From: Micromonospora alfalfae
Lineage (GTDB): Bacteria; Actinomycetota; Actinomycetes; Mycobacteriales; Micromonosporaceae
NCBI RefSeq assembly: GCF_022230925.1
Contig: NZ_JAKKFH010000019.1
Span: 1-64,000 of the forward strand
Length of the DNA stretch: 64,000 bases
Reading direction: 5' to 3'
Notes under the pieces: model-generated
Seen by the model: the letters and a program-made list of their open reading frames with translations, nothing else
Databases searched by the model: none
Told to the model about the DNA's origin: nothing
Translations under genes and position numbers: made by a program
Shown: positions 35,285-44,807 of the stretch, piece after piece
How positions within the stretch are numbered: the stretch's first letter is position 1
Layout: the number at the start of each line of letters is the position of its first letter

Positions 35285-36865
35285 TCAGTGGATGACGACC
35301 GGCGTCCTGACCTGCTCGCCCTGCGGGTCGTCGAGCTGCGCCGGCTGACGCCGACGCGGCAGGAACGCCGCCGGGATGAGCGTGAGCACGACCAACGCGA
35401 ACGCGACCCAGAACGTGCTGGCGAACGACTTGGCGGCGAAGTCGAGCCCCCGCTCGATGAGCGACGGGTCCACCGGCATCTGCTGAAGCAGCTCCGGCCG
35501 CTGCTGGGAGGCGATGGCCAGCCCGGCCTCGGTGACCGGCTTGCCGTTCTCGTCCACCAGGCCGGGGATCGGCCGAGAGCCGTTCAGCTCGTTGGTGAGG
35601 ATCACCGACATCACGGCGGCGCCGACCGAGCCGCCGATCTGCTGGAGGATGTTGACCAGCGTCGAGCCGCGGGCCACCTCCTGCGCCTGCAACGTCCGCA
35701 ACGCCGACGTCATGATCGGCATCATCGTGCCGCCCATGCCCAGACCCATCACGAACAGCGACCCGCCGAGCAGCCAGTACGAGGTCTGCGGGTCGACCTG
35801 GGTGAAACCGAAGAACCCGACGACGATGAGACCCAGCGCGAACGGGACGGTACGCCCGATCGGCACCCGGTCGGCCAGCGTGCCGGCGATCGGCATGGTG
35901 ATCATCGCGCCGATGCCCTGCGGGGCCATCAGCAGGCCGGCGGCCAGCGTCGACTCACCGCGCACCTGCAGGAAGTAGCTCGGGAACAGCAGGCCCGCGC
36001 CCATGAACGCGATGATGAACACGAACATCGTCACCGACGCGATGGTCAGACTGCGGTTGCGGAACAGCCGCAGGTCGAGCAGCGGGTGCCGGGGCTTGAA
36101 CGAGTAGAGCACGAACGCCACCACCAGCGCGCCGCCGACCAGCATCGGGCCCCAGACCTTGGTCTCGGCAAAGGTGCCCGCCTCCGGCAGGGACGAGATG
36201 CCGTAGAGGAAGAGGGCGAGACCCGGCGAGAGCATGAGCATGCCGACGAAGTCGAACGACTCGGACGGCTCGGGCGCGTCCTTCGGCAGCGCGACCTGCG
36301 CGTAGACCAGGGCGATCAGGCCGATCGGCAGGTTGATCAGGAAGATCCAGTGCCAGCTCGCGGTGTCGATCAGCCAACCACCGAGGATCGGGCCGCCGAT
36401 CGGCCCCAGCAGCATCGGGATGCCGAGGACGGCCATCAACCGGCCGATCCGGTGCGGCCCGGCGGCCCGGGTCATGATGGTCATGCCCAGCGGCATGAGC
36501 ATGCCGCCACCGAGGCCCTGCAGGACCCGGTAGCCGATCAGCTCGCCGATCGTGTCGGCCATGGCGCAGAGCCCCGACCCGATAGTGAACAGGGCCAGCG
36601 CCACCATGTAGAGCCGTTTGGTGCCGAACCGGTCCGCCGCCCACCCGCTGAGCGGGATCACTGTGGCGAGCGCGAGGGTGTAGGCGGTCATGGTCCAGGC
36701 CACGCGGGCGTAGGACGCGTCGAACTCGCTCTGGAATTTGGGCAGCGCCACGCTGACCACCGTCACGTCGAGGATCGACATGATCGCGCCAAGGACGACG
36801 ACGCCCGCCACCTTGAGCACCGCAGCGTCGAGTTTGTCCGATGTCGCGATGGATTGCTGTGTCAC
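35285..36865 (-). CDS. DHA2-family multidrug exporter (MFS, 14 TM)
   Basis: The 526-residue protein has 14 hydrophobic segments. DHA2 signatures include VGAIMSILDVTVVSVALP in TM1, SGWAADRFGTKRLYM in the loop 2-3 motif A, LQGLGGGMLMPLGMTIM and GPIGGPILGGWLID in motif C. It would export drugs or toxic metabolites by proton antiport. GTG 36865 was chosen because AGGAGAG precedes it. No TetR gene adjoins it, so its control is not apparent. Confidence 0.92.
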   Translation of the reverse strand: MTQQSIATSDKLDAAVLKVAGVVVLGAIMSILDVTVVSVALPKFQSEFDASYARVAWTMTAYTLALATVIPLSGWAADRFGTKRLYMVALALFTIGSGLCAMADTIGELIGYRVLQGLGGGMLMPLGMTIMTRAAGPHRIGRLMAVLGIPMLLGPIGGPILGGWLIDTASWHWIFLINLPIGLIALVYAQVALPKDAPEPSESFDFVGMLMLSPGLALFLYGISSLPEAGTFAETKVWGPMLVGGALVVAFVLYSFKPRHPLLDLRLFRNRSLTIASVTMFVFIIAFMGAGLLFPSYFLQVRGESTLAAGLLMAPQGIGAMITMPIAGTLADRVPIGRTVPFALGLIVVGFFGFTQVDPQTSYWLLGGSLFVMGLGMGGTMMPIMTSALRTLQAQEVARGSTLVNILQQIGGSVGAAVMSVILTNELNGSRPIPGLVDENGKPVTEAGLAIASQQRPELLQQMPVDPSLIERGLDFAAKSFASTFWVAFALVVLTLIPAAFLPRRRQPAQLDDPQGEQVRTPVVIH

Positions 36866-37446
36866 TAACTCTCCTGAAGTCGATTGAGCCGGCCGACGGT
36901 GGGCGGTGGCGGCGATGCCGCGCCAACCGGGCGCGGGGGCGCGTCGTGCCAGGACGACGACGCGCGGAGGAAGACTAACCGCCAGCTGTGACGATTCGCC
37001 GCCGGATTTCGTGACGGCCGGGCGTCGCATCCGAACGGCCGTACGACTGTGACTGGACGTCGGGGTGTCGATCAGACGGCAGAACCGCGAGCCGGCGGCG
37101 GGTCGCGGCCCGGACCAGCACGGCACCGGCCAACGCGGCACCGGCCAACGCGGCCCGGACCAGCACGGCACCGGCCAACGCCGCACGGACCAGCACGGCA
37201 CGGGCCAACGCGGCACCGGCCAACGGCTGGCTGGCTGGCTGGCGACTACGTGATCACCGTCGTAACGATTGGCACGTCAACCACAGGCGCGGCGTGCGGC
37301 AGGGCCGCATTCCGCCCCGAGTGACTGGCTGAGAGTGGGGCGTGCCGAGCCCTGGCCGCGCACCTCGCTTCGCCTTGGTGAACCGCACGGAAGTAGGGCG
37401 TACTGGGCTGGCCTGCTGGCACATGATCGTTGGACGCTGCTGGTGC
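36866..37446. other. Gene-free stretch with a 15-bp tandem repeat
   Basis: The stretch has no protein that resembles a known family. It contains the upstream region of the MFS gene, the eight-unit 15-bp repeat (37111-37230) and about 210 further bases with no clear structure. An 82-codon minus-strand frame crosses the repeat and is described there. Confidence 0.5.
37111..37230. repeat. 15-bp tandem repeat, eight units
   Basis: Two unit types alternate: cggaccagcacggca and ccggccaacgcggca. On the minus strand they translate in frame as A-V-L-V-R and A-A-L-A-G, the A-x-L spacing of pentapeptide-repeat proteins, within an 82-codon frame (37223-36975). The remaining frame shows no similarity I recognise. 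The repeat may be a decayed pentapeptide-repeat gene or a satellite. Confidence 0.7.
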
Positions 37447-38697
37447 TCACGTTCGTCGGTGGTAGTGGTTGCGGCGGGGGAGTTGTTCGGGGTCGAGCCA
37501 GGCGGGTGGCACGAATTCGGGGTGGCCGTCGCCGGCGAGTCGCACGGTCCAGTCGCTGTGGTGCAGGTGTCGGTGGTGGTGGCCGCAGAGCAGCACGCTG
37601 TTGTCGAGGTTGGTGGTGCCGCCGTCGGCCCAGTGGTGGATGTGGTGGGCGTGGCACCAGCGTGGTGGTCGGTCGCAGCCGGGGAAGGCGCAGCCGCGGT
37701 CACGCAGCACGAGGGCGCGTCGCAGCGGCCCTGAGATGAGACGGCGTTGTCGGCCGACGTCGAGTGGTTGGCCGGTGCTGCTGAGGACGGCGGGGAGGAC
37801 GGTGGCGTCGCAGGCAAGGCGGCGAACCGTTTCCGGGGTGAGGTGCAGGCCGGTGTCGAGGGTGCCAGCGCCCAACTGCCGGGTCAGTTCGTCGTAGGTG
37901 GCGGTGACGACGATCTGCGCGGGGTCGCCGCCGTGCTCGGGCAGCTCGCTGGTCCGCAGGGCGAGCCGGCAGATGTCGGCGAGGGCGTCGTGGCGGCGTT
38001 GCCCGGCGGACCGGGAGTCATCCGCGCCCGAGGGCGTGCTCAACGGGTCGATGGCGGCGCGGAACAGCCCGGCGGTTTCGGTATCGAGGATGCCGGTGAG
38101 TCGCAGGCGGCCGTCGGTCTGCTCGGAGAGGGTGAGGTGTCGGTCGCGGGTGGCCCGCCGTGCGTCAGCTTCGAGGGCGGCTCGGGCGGCGGCGTCGGCG
38201 AGGTCGGGGGCGACGTGATCGAGGATGCGGGTGCCGAGTGTGCGCAGGTGGGTGGGGTCGAATTGCCCGGCCCAGTCGGTGAGCACACCGACGGCCTTGT
38301 CGGCCGCCTCGGGACCAGCGGTGGTCTGCACGGTGTTGACGGTGGAGGCGATGACCCGGGCCTGATCGAGGCTGATCTGCCCGTCGGCTAGCGCTTGTCG
38401 TACCCCTGGGTTGCCGGTGTCGAGGGCGGTGGCGAGGTCGACGAGACGACGGGCGGCGGGGATGGTGAGGCGCAACCGTTCGCGCAGCCACACCGCGGTC
38501 GACGAGGCGCCCTGCGCGGTGGCGGTGCCGCGGCCGTCGAGCTCACGGATCAGGGCTAGCTTCACGGCGGCGAGGCGTTGCTCGAGGCGGTGCGCGGCGT
38601 CGAGCGCGGCGATCAGGTCGTGCTCGGTAAGGGCCCAGGTGGCGGCGTCGACGCAGGCGGCGACCGCGTCGTCTGCCTGCGCCAACTCCTCGACCAT
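37447..38697 (-). CDS. DUF222 HNH endonuclease-like protein
   Basis: The 416 residues carry a helical DUF222 N-terminal region (about 1-290) and a C-terminal HNH motif: GCAFPGCDRPPRWCHAHHI, HHWADGGTTNLDN and LLCGHHHR, with the catalytic histidine and zinc-ligand cysteines. This large actinomycete family is also linked to 13E12-type repeat proteins of mycobacteria. Such genes are often multicopy and mobile; the cleavage target is unknown. Confidence 0.9.
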   Translation of the reverse strand: MVEELAQADDAVAACVDAATWALTEHDLIAALDAAHRLEQRLAAVKLALIRELDGRGTATAQGASSTAVWLRERLRLTIPAARRLVDLATALDTGNPGVRQALADGQISLDQARVIASTVNTVQTTAGPEAADKAVGVLTDWAGQFDPTHLRTLGTRILDHVAPDLADAAARAALEADARRATRDRHLTLSEQTDGRLRLTGILDTETAGLFRAAIDPLSTPSGADDSRSAGQRRHDALADICRLALRTSELPEHGGDPAQIVVTATYDELTRQLGAGTLDTGLHLTPETVRRLACDATVLPAVLSSTGQPLDVGRQRRLISGPLRRALVLRDRGCAFPGCDRPPRWCHAHHIHHWADGGTTNLDNSVLLCGHHHRHLHHSDWTVRLAGDGHPEFVPPAWLDPEQLPRRNHYHRRT

Positions 38698-38921
38698 GAC
38701 CCGAGACTAGAACAGGTGTACGACACTTTTCAGTCACCATGATCAATGCTCGATCGGCCCGGCCTGGGCGTCGGGGGCGTCCGCGCGGAGTCTCCGTTCG
38801 TCGGCCGGACCCGCCGCCTGGGCCGCCGCATGAGCCGCCGCCGCAGACCGTGCCGGCGGGCAGGCGGGCAGGCAGGCAGGCCGCCCGTAACCTGAGCGCG
38901 GGTGAACGATCGGCAGCGAAC

Positions 38922-39497
38922 CTAGTTGCCGCGTTTGCTGGCGTCGAGGGCAGCCTGCTCAACTCGCTGGCGGTGGTCCAGCCACCACGACTCGTCGGCC
39001 GGGTGCAGGTTGTCGTTCTCAGACAGCAGCCCGACCGCGCCGTCGATGAGTTCGCGCACGATGTCGGCGTGGCCCGCGTGCCGTTGTGTTTCCGCGATGA
39101 CGTGGACCAGGACGTGGTGCAACGTGACAGCAACATCGCCCCACCACGGCACGCGGCCGATCTCATCCAGCGCAAGGGCTTCGATGGTGGCGTCGGCGTG
39201 GGCGATCGCGCGACGGTACAGTGCCACGATCTCCTCGCGGGTCTCGTCCGCGCTCGCCCACATGTCGGCGTTGGTCTCCGCGCCGTCGCCGACATACGGC
39301 AGCTCCTGCTCGAACGGTCGGCCGAACACGACGCCGAAGTAGAGGATCTCCATGGCCGCCGAGTGCTTCACCAGACCGAGCAGGTTGGTCGCGGTCGGGG
39401 TCAACGGACGCCGAATATCGTATTCGCCGAGCCCGTCGAGCTTCCACAGCAGCGACTCGCGGCCGCCCTTCAAGTAACTGTGCAGGTCCGCCTTCAT
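38922..39497 (-). CDS. DinB-like (DUF664) protein
   Basis: The 191 residues contain LLWKLDGLGEYDIRRPLTPT, LVKHSAAMEILYFG and VTLHHVLVHVIAETQRHAGHADIVRELI, with the histidines that form the metal site of the DinB four-helix fold. Members include mycothiol-dependent enzymes and thiol transferases in actinomycetes, so a mycothiol role is possible but unproven. The start was chosen at MKADLHSYL, the usual N-terminus for DUF664 proteins. Confidence 0.88.
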   Translation of the reverse strand: MKADLHSYLKGGRESLLWKLDGLGEYDIRRPLTPTATNLLGLVKHSAAMEILYFGVVFGRPFEQELPYVGDGAETNADMWASADETREEIVALYRRAIAHADATIEALALDEIGRVPWWGDVAVTLHHVLVHVIAETQRHAGHADIVRELIDGAVGLLSENDNLHPADESWWLDHRQRVEQAALDASKRGN

Positions 39498-39575
39498 CGC
39501 GGCACTATGGCATCCGGTCGGGTGTCGGCGCTGCCCCGGACGATCCACGGAACACCATGATCGACAGGGAACGCC

Positions 39576-40379
39576 CTAGACGGTGACCACCGGCACGGCG
39601 GCGGTGAGCGCCCAGTCGTGCCCGATGTCGGCGGCCGCGCGCAACAACCGCGGAAGGTGCTCCTCGCGCAGGGTCTCCAGCGAGGTCTCGGCGGCGTGCA
39701 CTGTCACGTTGATGGCGGCGACGACCCGCCCGTCGCCGTCGCGTACGCCGGTGGCGACGGACCGGATGCCCGGGGCCAGGTCCTGGTCGGCGAGCGCCCA
39801 GCCCTTCGCCCGGACCTCGCGCAGCACGGCGTCGAGGTCGCCCGGCGCGGGCTGCCAGCGCGGTGTGATGCCGGAGCGGCTGGGCTCGGCGAGAACGGTC
39901 GCCAGCGTGTCCGGTGGGAGGGCCGCGAGCAGCACCTTGCCCATCGACGTCGCCGGTGCCGGGAAGCGGGTGCCGATGGTGACGCCCAGGGTGACGATCT
40001 TGGGGACGGCCACCCGGGCGACGTAGACGATGTCGCTGCCGTCGAGCTGGGCCATCGAGGTCGACTCGTTGGTCTGCGCCACGAGCTTCTCCATGTGCGG
40101 CCGGGCCACGTCCCACATGTTCAGCGCGTTGACGTACGCCATCCCCAGCTCCAGGACGCGCGGGGTGAGGGTGTGGCCGCGGCCGACCGCGCGGACGTAG
40201 CCCAGCGATTCGAGCGTGATGAGGATGCGCCGGACGGTGGGGCGGGCCAGGCCGGTGGCGGTGGCGATCTCGCTGAGCGTCATCGAGGGGCAGGCCGGAC
40301 GGAAGGAGCGCAGGACGTCGAGGCCACGGGCGAGAGCCTCGATGAAGTCGGGTCCGGCGCCCCTTCCGTTGTCACTCAT
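39576..40379 (-). CDS. IclR-family regulator of the catabolic locus
   Basis: The 267 residues have the IclR winged HTH (MTLSEIATATGLARPTVRRIL, LESLGYVRAVG) and an effector domain (STSMAQLDGSDIVYVARV, FPAPATSMGKVLLAALP, GIRSVATGVRDGDGRVVAAINV). PcaR/PobR-type relatives control aromatic acid catabolism. It starts four bases after the amidohydrolase gene, so the two are co-transcribed. It may act on the divergent region at 41821-42018, with an inverted repeat at 41916-41960. Confidence 0.92.
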   Translation of the reverse strand: MSDNGRGAGPDFIEALARGLDVLRSFRPACPSMTLSEIATATGLARPTVRRILITLESLGYVRAVGRGHTLTPRVLELGMAYVNALNMWDVARPHMEKLVAQTNESTSMAQLDGSDIVYVARVAVPKIVTLGVTIGTRFPAPATSMGKVLLAALPPDTLATVLAEPSRSGITPRWQPAPGDLDAVLREVRAKGWALADQDLAPGIRSVATGVRDGDGRVVAAINVTVHAAETSLETLREEHLPRLLRAAADIGHDWALTAAVPVVTV

Positions 40380-40383
40380 GTCC

Positions 40384-41820
40384 TTAATGCTTCCATTGCG
40401 CCGACCCGGCGTCCCACTCGGTGTACTGGTACGGGTTCTCCAGGATCGCGGTCTCGGGGATGTCCGGGTTCATTCCCCGCTGCCACGCCTGCTCCCCCAT
40501 CGTCTCGCGCAGGTGGTCGATGGTCGCCGCCACAGTGGCCCGCGCTGCGGCGAGGTCGACGCCGACGAGGCGGCCGTCGCGCTTCACGACCCGGCCGCCC
40601 ACCAGCACTGTGTGCACGTCGGCACGCTGGGCCTGGAAGACGACGTGACCGTGCGGGTTCAGGATCGGGAACATCGCCGGCGAGGCGTCGTTCTTGATCA
40701 GCACGACGTCGGCCTGGCGGCCGGGGGTGAGCGCGCCGATTGTGGCGTCCATGCCGAGCGCACGGGCGCCACCCCGGGTGGCCCACTCGACGACCTGCTC
40801 GGCGCGCAGGTGGCAGTGGGTGATGGTTTCCTGCTTGGCGTGCGCCTCCAGGTGCTCCCGGGAGCGGTCCGCGCCGAGCGTGCTGCGCATCGCGGAGAAG
40901 AGGTCGCCGCTCCACCACACGCTGGTGTCCATCGACAGTGACACCGGGATGTCGTGGTGGCGCAACTGCCAGGTGGGTGGGTAGCCCTGGCCGGCGCTCT
41001 GCTCACTCTCGGTCGAGACGGAGACCGAGCCGCCGGTCGCGGCGATCCGGTTGTACGAGTCCTGGGTGAGCGTCGCCGCGTGCACGTAGACGTTCGACGG
41101 GGTCATGAACCCGTTCTCGTGCATCAGCCGGATACCGTCGTCGTTGGTGGCGCCCCACACGCCCGCGTGGGTGGTGACCGCGGCGCCCAACTCCCGGGCC
41201 ACCTCGAACGCGGCCCGTTCCGGGAAGGCGGGGTCGCCGGTGACGTCGAACGCCAACTGGAAGCCGGCCAGCTTGCCACCGTCGATGCGGCGGCGGTGGA
41301 AGTCGCGGAACTCCGGCGAGGTGGCCCACTCCCACGGCCCCTGCTGGATGTTGCCGTAGGCGAGCACGAACCGTCCGTCGACCGCCTCCAGGGCGTCCAC
41401 TGCGGCGTCGGCGTGCTCGGGTGTCTGCAACCCGTGCGACCAGTCGACAGTGGTGGTGACGCCGGCGTCGATCGCCTCGATCGCGCCGAGCAGGTTGCCG
41501 GCGTAGACGTCCTCGGGCCGGAACAGCTTGCCCGACTCGAGGTAGTACCAGACGAAGTACTGGGTCAGGGTCCAGTCGGCGCCGTACCCGCGCATCGCGG
41601 TCTGCCACAGGTGCCGGTGGGTGTCGACCATGCCGGGCATGAGGATGCCGTCGGTGGCGTCGATCTCCAGGGCGTCGTCGGGTGCGGTGAGGCCGACACC
41701 GACCTGCGCGATCCGGCCGCCGACGACCAGCACGTCGGCGCCGGGCAGCACCGTGCGCGCGTCGTCCATGGTGAGAACCAGGCCGTTACGGAAGACCACC
41801 GGCCGGTCGGTTGCGCTCAT
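40384..41820 (-). CDS. Amidohydrolase/deaminase-superfamily hydrolase
   Basis: The 478 residues begin with a composite beta-sandwich (NGLVLTMDDA, VLVVGGRIAQVG) and the metal-binding motif GMVDTHRHLWQT (H-x-H). Further metal and substrate residues are in AVTTHAGVWG, VHAATL and SMDTSVWW (Asp). This fits the cytosine deaminase/chlorohydrolase (ATZ/TRZ) branch, which hydrolyses C-N or C-halide bonds of heterocycles. GGAATGG precedes ATG 41820. It is the first gene of the leftward pair with IclR and is divergent from the CoA-transferase operon, so it may open the pathway by deaminating or dehalogenating a substrate. Confidence 0.9.
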   Translation of the reverse strand: MSATDRPVVFRNGLVLTMDDARTVLPGADVLVVGGRIAQVGVGLTAPDDALEIDATDGILMPGMVDTHRHLWQTAMRGYGADWTLTQYFVWYYLESGKLFRPEDVYAGNLLGAIEAIDAGVTTTVDWSHGLQTPEHADAAVDALEAVDGRFVLAYGNIQQGPWEWATSPEFRDFHRRRIDGGKLAGFQLAFDVTGDPAFPERAAFEVARELGAAVTTHAGVWGATNDDGIRLMHENGFMTPSNVYVHAATLTQDSYNRIAATGGSVSVSTESEQSAGQGYPPTWQLRHHDIPVSLSMDTSVWWSGDLFSAMRSTLGADRSREHLEAHAKQETITHCHLRAEQVVEWATRGGARALGMDATIGALTPGRQADVVLIKNDASPAMFPILNPHGHVVFQAQRADVHTVLVGGRVVKRDGRLVGVDLAAARATVAATIDHLRETMGEQAWQRGMNPDIPETAILENPYQYTEWDAGSAQWKH

Positions 41821-41915
41821 TCGCCACCCATTCCTTTCGGAGTACGAGGGGAATCCGGACCGTTGTCCGCTGTGCGGCCGGCCCGAGTGGCGCAAGTGTG
41901 GTCCCGGCCACAAAG

Positions 41916-41960
41916 CGTGTCAAGAGTGTGGCCCCGTTCGATAAAAGCACCGTTGACACG
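41916..41960. promoter_or_regulatory. Divergent promoter/operator with inverted TTGACACG boxes
   Basis: The arms cgtgtcaa (41916-41923) and ttgacacg (41953-41960) are perfectly inverted, 29 bases apart, midway between the divergent amidohydrolase and CoA-transferase genes. They read as back-to-back TTGACA -35 elements pointing both ways or as the arms of an IclR operator. No clear -10 could be assigned. Confidence 0.5.
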
Positions 41961-42018
41961 CACGGTGCGGTATCGCAAGCTGTCCCGGCGGACAGGTGTC
42001 CGCAGAACGGGCGGAAAC

Positions 42019-43155
42019 ATGGTGCAGCATTCGACAGGCCCACTGGCCGGCCTGCTCGTCGCGGACTTCTCCCGGATCCTCGCCGGGCCGTACGCGACGA
42101 TGCTCCTGGCCGACCTGGGTGCCCAGGTGATCAAAGTGGAGAGCCCCGGTGGCGACGACACCCGCACCTGGATGCCGCCCACCCGTGACGGGGTCTCGAC
42201 GTACTACCTCGGCATCAACCGCAACAAACGGTCGATCGCTTTGGACCTCAGGAAACCCGACGACCTGGCCGCCGCGCAGGAGTTGGCCCGCCGCGCCGAC
42301 GTGCTGATCGAGAACTTCCGGCCCGGTGGCCTCGCCCGGTTCGGCCTCGACTACGACACCGTGGCCGCGCACAACGACAAGATCGTGTACGCGAGCATCA
42401 GCGGCTTCGGCACCGGCGCCGGTAAGGACTTTCCCGGCTACGACCTCATGGTGCAGGCCATCTCGGGCCTGATGAGCCTCACCGGCGACCCGGACGGCTC
42501 GCCGTACCGGGCTGGCATCTCCGTCTTCGACGTAATGGCCGGGCTGCACGCCAGCATCGGCATCCTCGCCGCGCTGCACCACCGTGGCGAGACCGGACGA
42601 GGCCAGCACGTCGAGGTCAACCTGCTCAGTTCGGCACTGTCCGGGTTGGTCAACCACTCCAGCGGCTACGTCGCCGGCGGCACCGTCCCGTTCCGGATGG
42701 GCAATGCGCACCCCAGCCTCTTCCCATACGAGCCACTGCCCACCGCCGACGGCGAGCTGATCGTCATCGCCGGCAACGACGGGCAGTTCCGCAAGCTCTG
42801 CCAGGTGCTCGACCTGCCCGACCTGCCGGACGACACGCGCTTCGGCCGCAACCAGGACCGCACGGCCAACCGCGAACAGTTGCGGCCCCTGCTTGTCGAA
42901 CGCCTCGCCAGGCGGACAAAGGACGAGTGGTTTCGGGACCTGCTCGCCGCCGGCGTCCCGTGCGCGCCGATCAACACCATCGACGGTGGTGTGGCGCTCG
43001 CCGAGGAACTGGGACTCGACCCGGTCGTCACCGTCGGAGACGTGCCCGGTGTCCGCAACCCCATCACCTTCTCCGACACCCCGGCCCGGTACGAGCTGCC
43101 ACCGCCGGGGCTCGACGAACACGGCGAGGAGATCCGCGCGTGGCTGAAGAACTGA
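42019..43155 (+). CDS. Class III CoA-transferase (CaiB/BaiF family)
   Basis: The 378 residues include LLVADFSRILAGPYATMLLADLGA, VIKVESPGGDDTR, LDLRKPDDL, NFRPG, the FPGYDLMVQA segment holding the predicted catalytic Asp, and GRGQHVEVNL. The protein should move CoA from an acyl-CoA to an organic acid. As first gene of the rightward operon, it probably activates an acid intermediate for cleavage by the next enzyme. Start ATG 42019. Confidence 0.92.
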   Translation: MVQHSTGPLAGLLVADFSRILAGPYATMLLADLGAQVIKVESPGGDDTRTWMPPTRDGVSTYYLGINRNKRSIALDLRKPDDLAAAQELARRADVLIENFRPGGLARFGLDYDTVAAHNDKIVYASISGFGTGAGKDFPGYDLMVQAISGLMSLTGDPDGSPYRAGISVFDVMAGLHASIGILAALHHRGETGRGQHVEVNLLSSALSGLVNHSSGYVAGGTVPFRMGNAHPSLFPYEPLPTADGELIVIAGNDGQFRKLCQVLDLPDLPDDTRFGRNQDRTANREQLRPLLVERLARRTKDEWFRDLLAAGVPCAPINTIDGGVALAEELGLDPVVTVGDVPGVRNPITFSDTPARYELPPPGLDEHGEEIRAWLKN

Positions 43156-43910
43156 GCTTCCCCACCGGGATCGGCACCTCCGACCCGACCACCATTTCGT
43201 TGCTCGGACAGGACCTGGCCGCCGACCTGATGGGCACTGTGGGCTTCGGCGAGCTGGCGTACTGGCTGGTCGCCGGCCGCCGTCCCACCCCGGGTGAGGT
43301 ACGGGTCTTCGAGGCGGTGCTGGTGGCCCTCGCCGACCACGGCTTCACCCCGACGGCGATCGCCGCCCGGCTGACGTACCTGTCCGCGCCCGAGTCGTTG
43401 CAGGGCGCGCTCGCCGCCGGCCTGCTCGGCGGCGGCTCTCGCTTCCTCGGCGTCACCGAGGACTGTGGACGCTTCCTCGCCGACACGCTCACCCAGGCCG
43501 GCGAGGTGACCGACTACGACGCGGTGGCGCTCGACGCGGTCACCCGGGCCAAGCGGGAGCGTCGACTGGTCCCCGGGCTCGGGCACCCCGTGCACAAGGA
43601 GCAGGACCCGCGCACCCCAGTGCTGATCAGGATCGCCACCGAGGAGGGTCTGCACGGCCCGCACCTGCTGCTGTTCGAGGCGATCGGACGCGTACACCCG
43701 CAGGTGCTCGGCCGCACCCTGCCGCTCAACGGCGCCGGTGTCTGCGGGGCGGCCCTCGCCGACCTCGGGCTCCCGGTCGAGATGCTGCGCGGTTTCGCCC
43801 TGCTGGCCCGCGCGGCGGGGCTGCTCGGGCACCTCGCCGAGGAGCGACGACGACCGCTCGGCATGGACATCTACCGCACCGTCGACCGCAACGCCGTCTA
43901 CGAACCCTGA
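43140..43910 (+). CDS. Citryl-CoA-lyase-like enzyme (citrate-synthase fold, short form)
   Basis: The 256-residue protein contains GLGHPVHKEQDPRTPVL, with the active-site histidine of citrate synthases, and LPLNGAGVCGAALADLGLP. It is much shorter than citrate synthase and resembles the CoA-lyase core of ATP-citrate lyase and stand-alone citryl-CoA lyases. It would cleave a 3-hydroxy-acyl-CoA by retro-Claisen reaction. The GTG start overlaps the CoA-transferase end by 16 bases and follows GAGGAG, so the two are translationally coupled. The real substrate need not be citrate. Confidence 0.88.
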   Translation: MAEELSFPTGIGTSDPTTISLLGQDLAADLMGTVGFGELAYWLVAGRRPTPGEVRVFEAVLVALADHGFTPTAIAARLTYLSAPESLQGALAAGLLGGGSRFLGVTEDCGRFLADTLTQAGEVTDYDAVALDAVTRAKRERRLVPGLGHPVHKEQDPRTPVLIRIATEEGLHGPHLLLFEAIGRVHPQVLGRTLPLNGAGVCGAALADLGLPVEMLRGFALLARAAGLLGHLAEERRRPLGMDIYRTVDRNAVYEP

Positions 43911-43940
43911 TCCCCTCCTCCACCCCCGAAAGGAGTGGGA

Positions 43941-44807
43941 ATGGCCTCCATCGTCGCGGTCATCGCCTCCACCCACCACCCCTTCTACTACCGGGCCAGC
44001 ACCGCCACAGGCGAGGATCGGCCACCGTTCGCCGACGAGTGGACCCGCAAGATCCTGGCGTTCCGGGAGACGTTGACCCGAGCCCGACCCGACGTGCTGG
44101 TGATGGTCGGCTCGGACCACTTCCACCAGCTCTGGCTGGACAACATGCCGCAGTTCCTGGTCGGCAAGGCGCCCCACTACGACGCCAACTGGTACAACGA
44201 GGAGCGCGAGTTCGGGCTGCCCCGGATGCTGCTCACGGGCCAGGAGGACCTGTCCGGGCACATCCTGCGGGCCGGGCTCGACGCCGGCTTCGACCTCGCG
44301 TTCAGCAACGAGCTGCGCATCGACCACAGCATCACCTGCCCGATCATCACGCTGCGGCCCGAGGCCGACCTGCCGATCGTGCCGATCTACACCAACATCT
44401 TCGCGCCACCGTTGCCGCAGCCGAAGCGCTTCGTCCAGCTCGGCCAGAGCATCCGCGACATCGTCGAGTCGTGGCCGTCGCACCTGCGGGTGGCCGTCAT
44501 CGGCACCGGTCACCTCTCACTGGAGCTGGGTGGCCCCCGGCAGTTCGGCCCGCACGGCCCGGACCCGGAGTTCGACAGGCGGGCCGTCGAGTGGATCGCC
44601 AACGGCGACCTGGACGAGTGCCTGCGCGAGGTCACCCTGGACAGCCTGCACTCACCGGGCAACGCCACCCACGGCTTCATGGACTTCATGCTGATGATGG
44701 GCGTGGCCGGCGCCGGGGTGAAGGCCGACTACGTGGACACCCTCGATCTGTTCCACACCATGGAGGCGTACTTCACCTGGTACCCGAACGGAGCGCCGAC
44801 GGCATGA
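43941..44807 (+). CDS. LigB-type class III extradiol dioxygenase, catalytic subunit
   Basis: The 288 residues begin MASIVAVIASTHHPFYY (metal-ligand histidines), followed by VMVGSDHFHQLW, RIDHSITCP and VIGTGHLSLELGG, the fold of protocatechuate-4,5-dioxygenase LigB. The enzyme would use Fe(II) to cleave an aromatic ring or related diol next to the hydroxyl groups. AAAGGAG precedes the start. Its stop overlaps the next gene, the LigA-like small subunit, as expected for the two-subunit enzyme. Confidence 0.92.
   Translation: MASIVAVIASTHHPFYYRASTATGEDRPPFADEWTRKILAFRETLTRARPDVLVMVGSDHFHQLWLDNMPQFLVGKAPHYDANWYNEEREFGLPRMLLTGQEDLSGHILRAGLDAGFDLAFSNELRIDHSITCPIITLRPEADLPIVPIYTNIFAPPLPQPKRFVQLGQSIRDIVESWPSHLRVAVIGTGHLSLELGGPRQFGPHGPDPEFDRRAVEWIANGDLDECLREVTLDSLHSPGNATHGFMDFMLMMGVAGAGVKADYVDTLDLFHTMEAYFTWYPNGAPTA

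Noticed and set aside
37254..37817. Threonine- and proline-rich minus-strand frame overlapping the HNH gene end
   Set aside because: It is on the same strand as the HNH gene but in a different frame, with a low-complexity composition; the HNH frame has the catalytic motif and fits the family's length.
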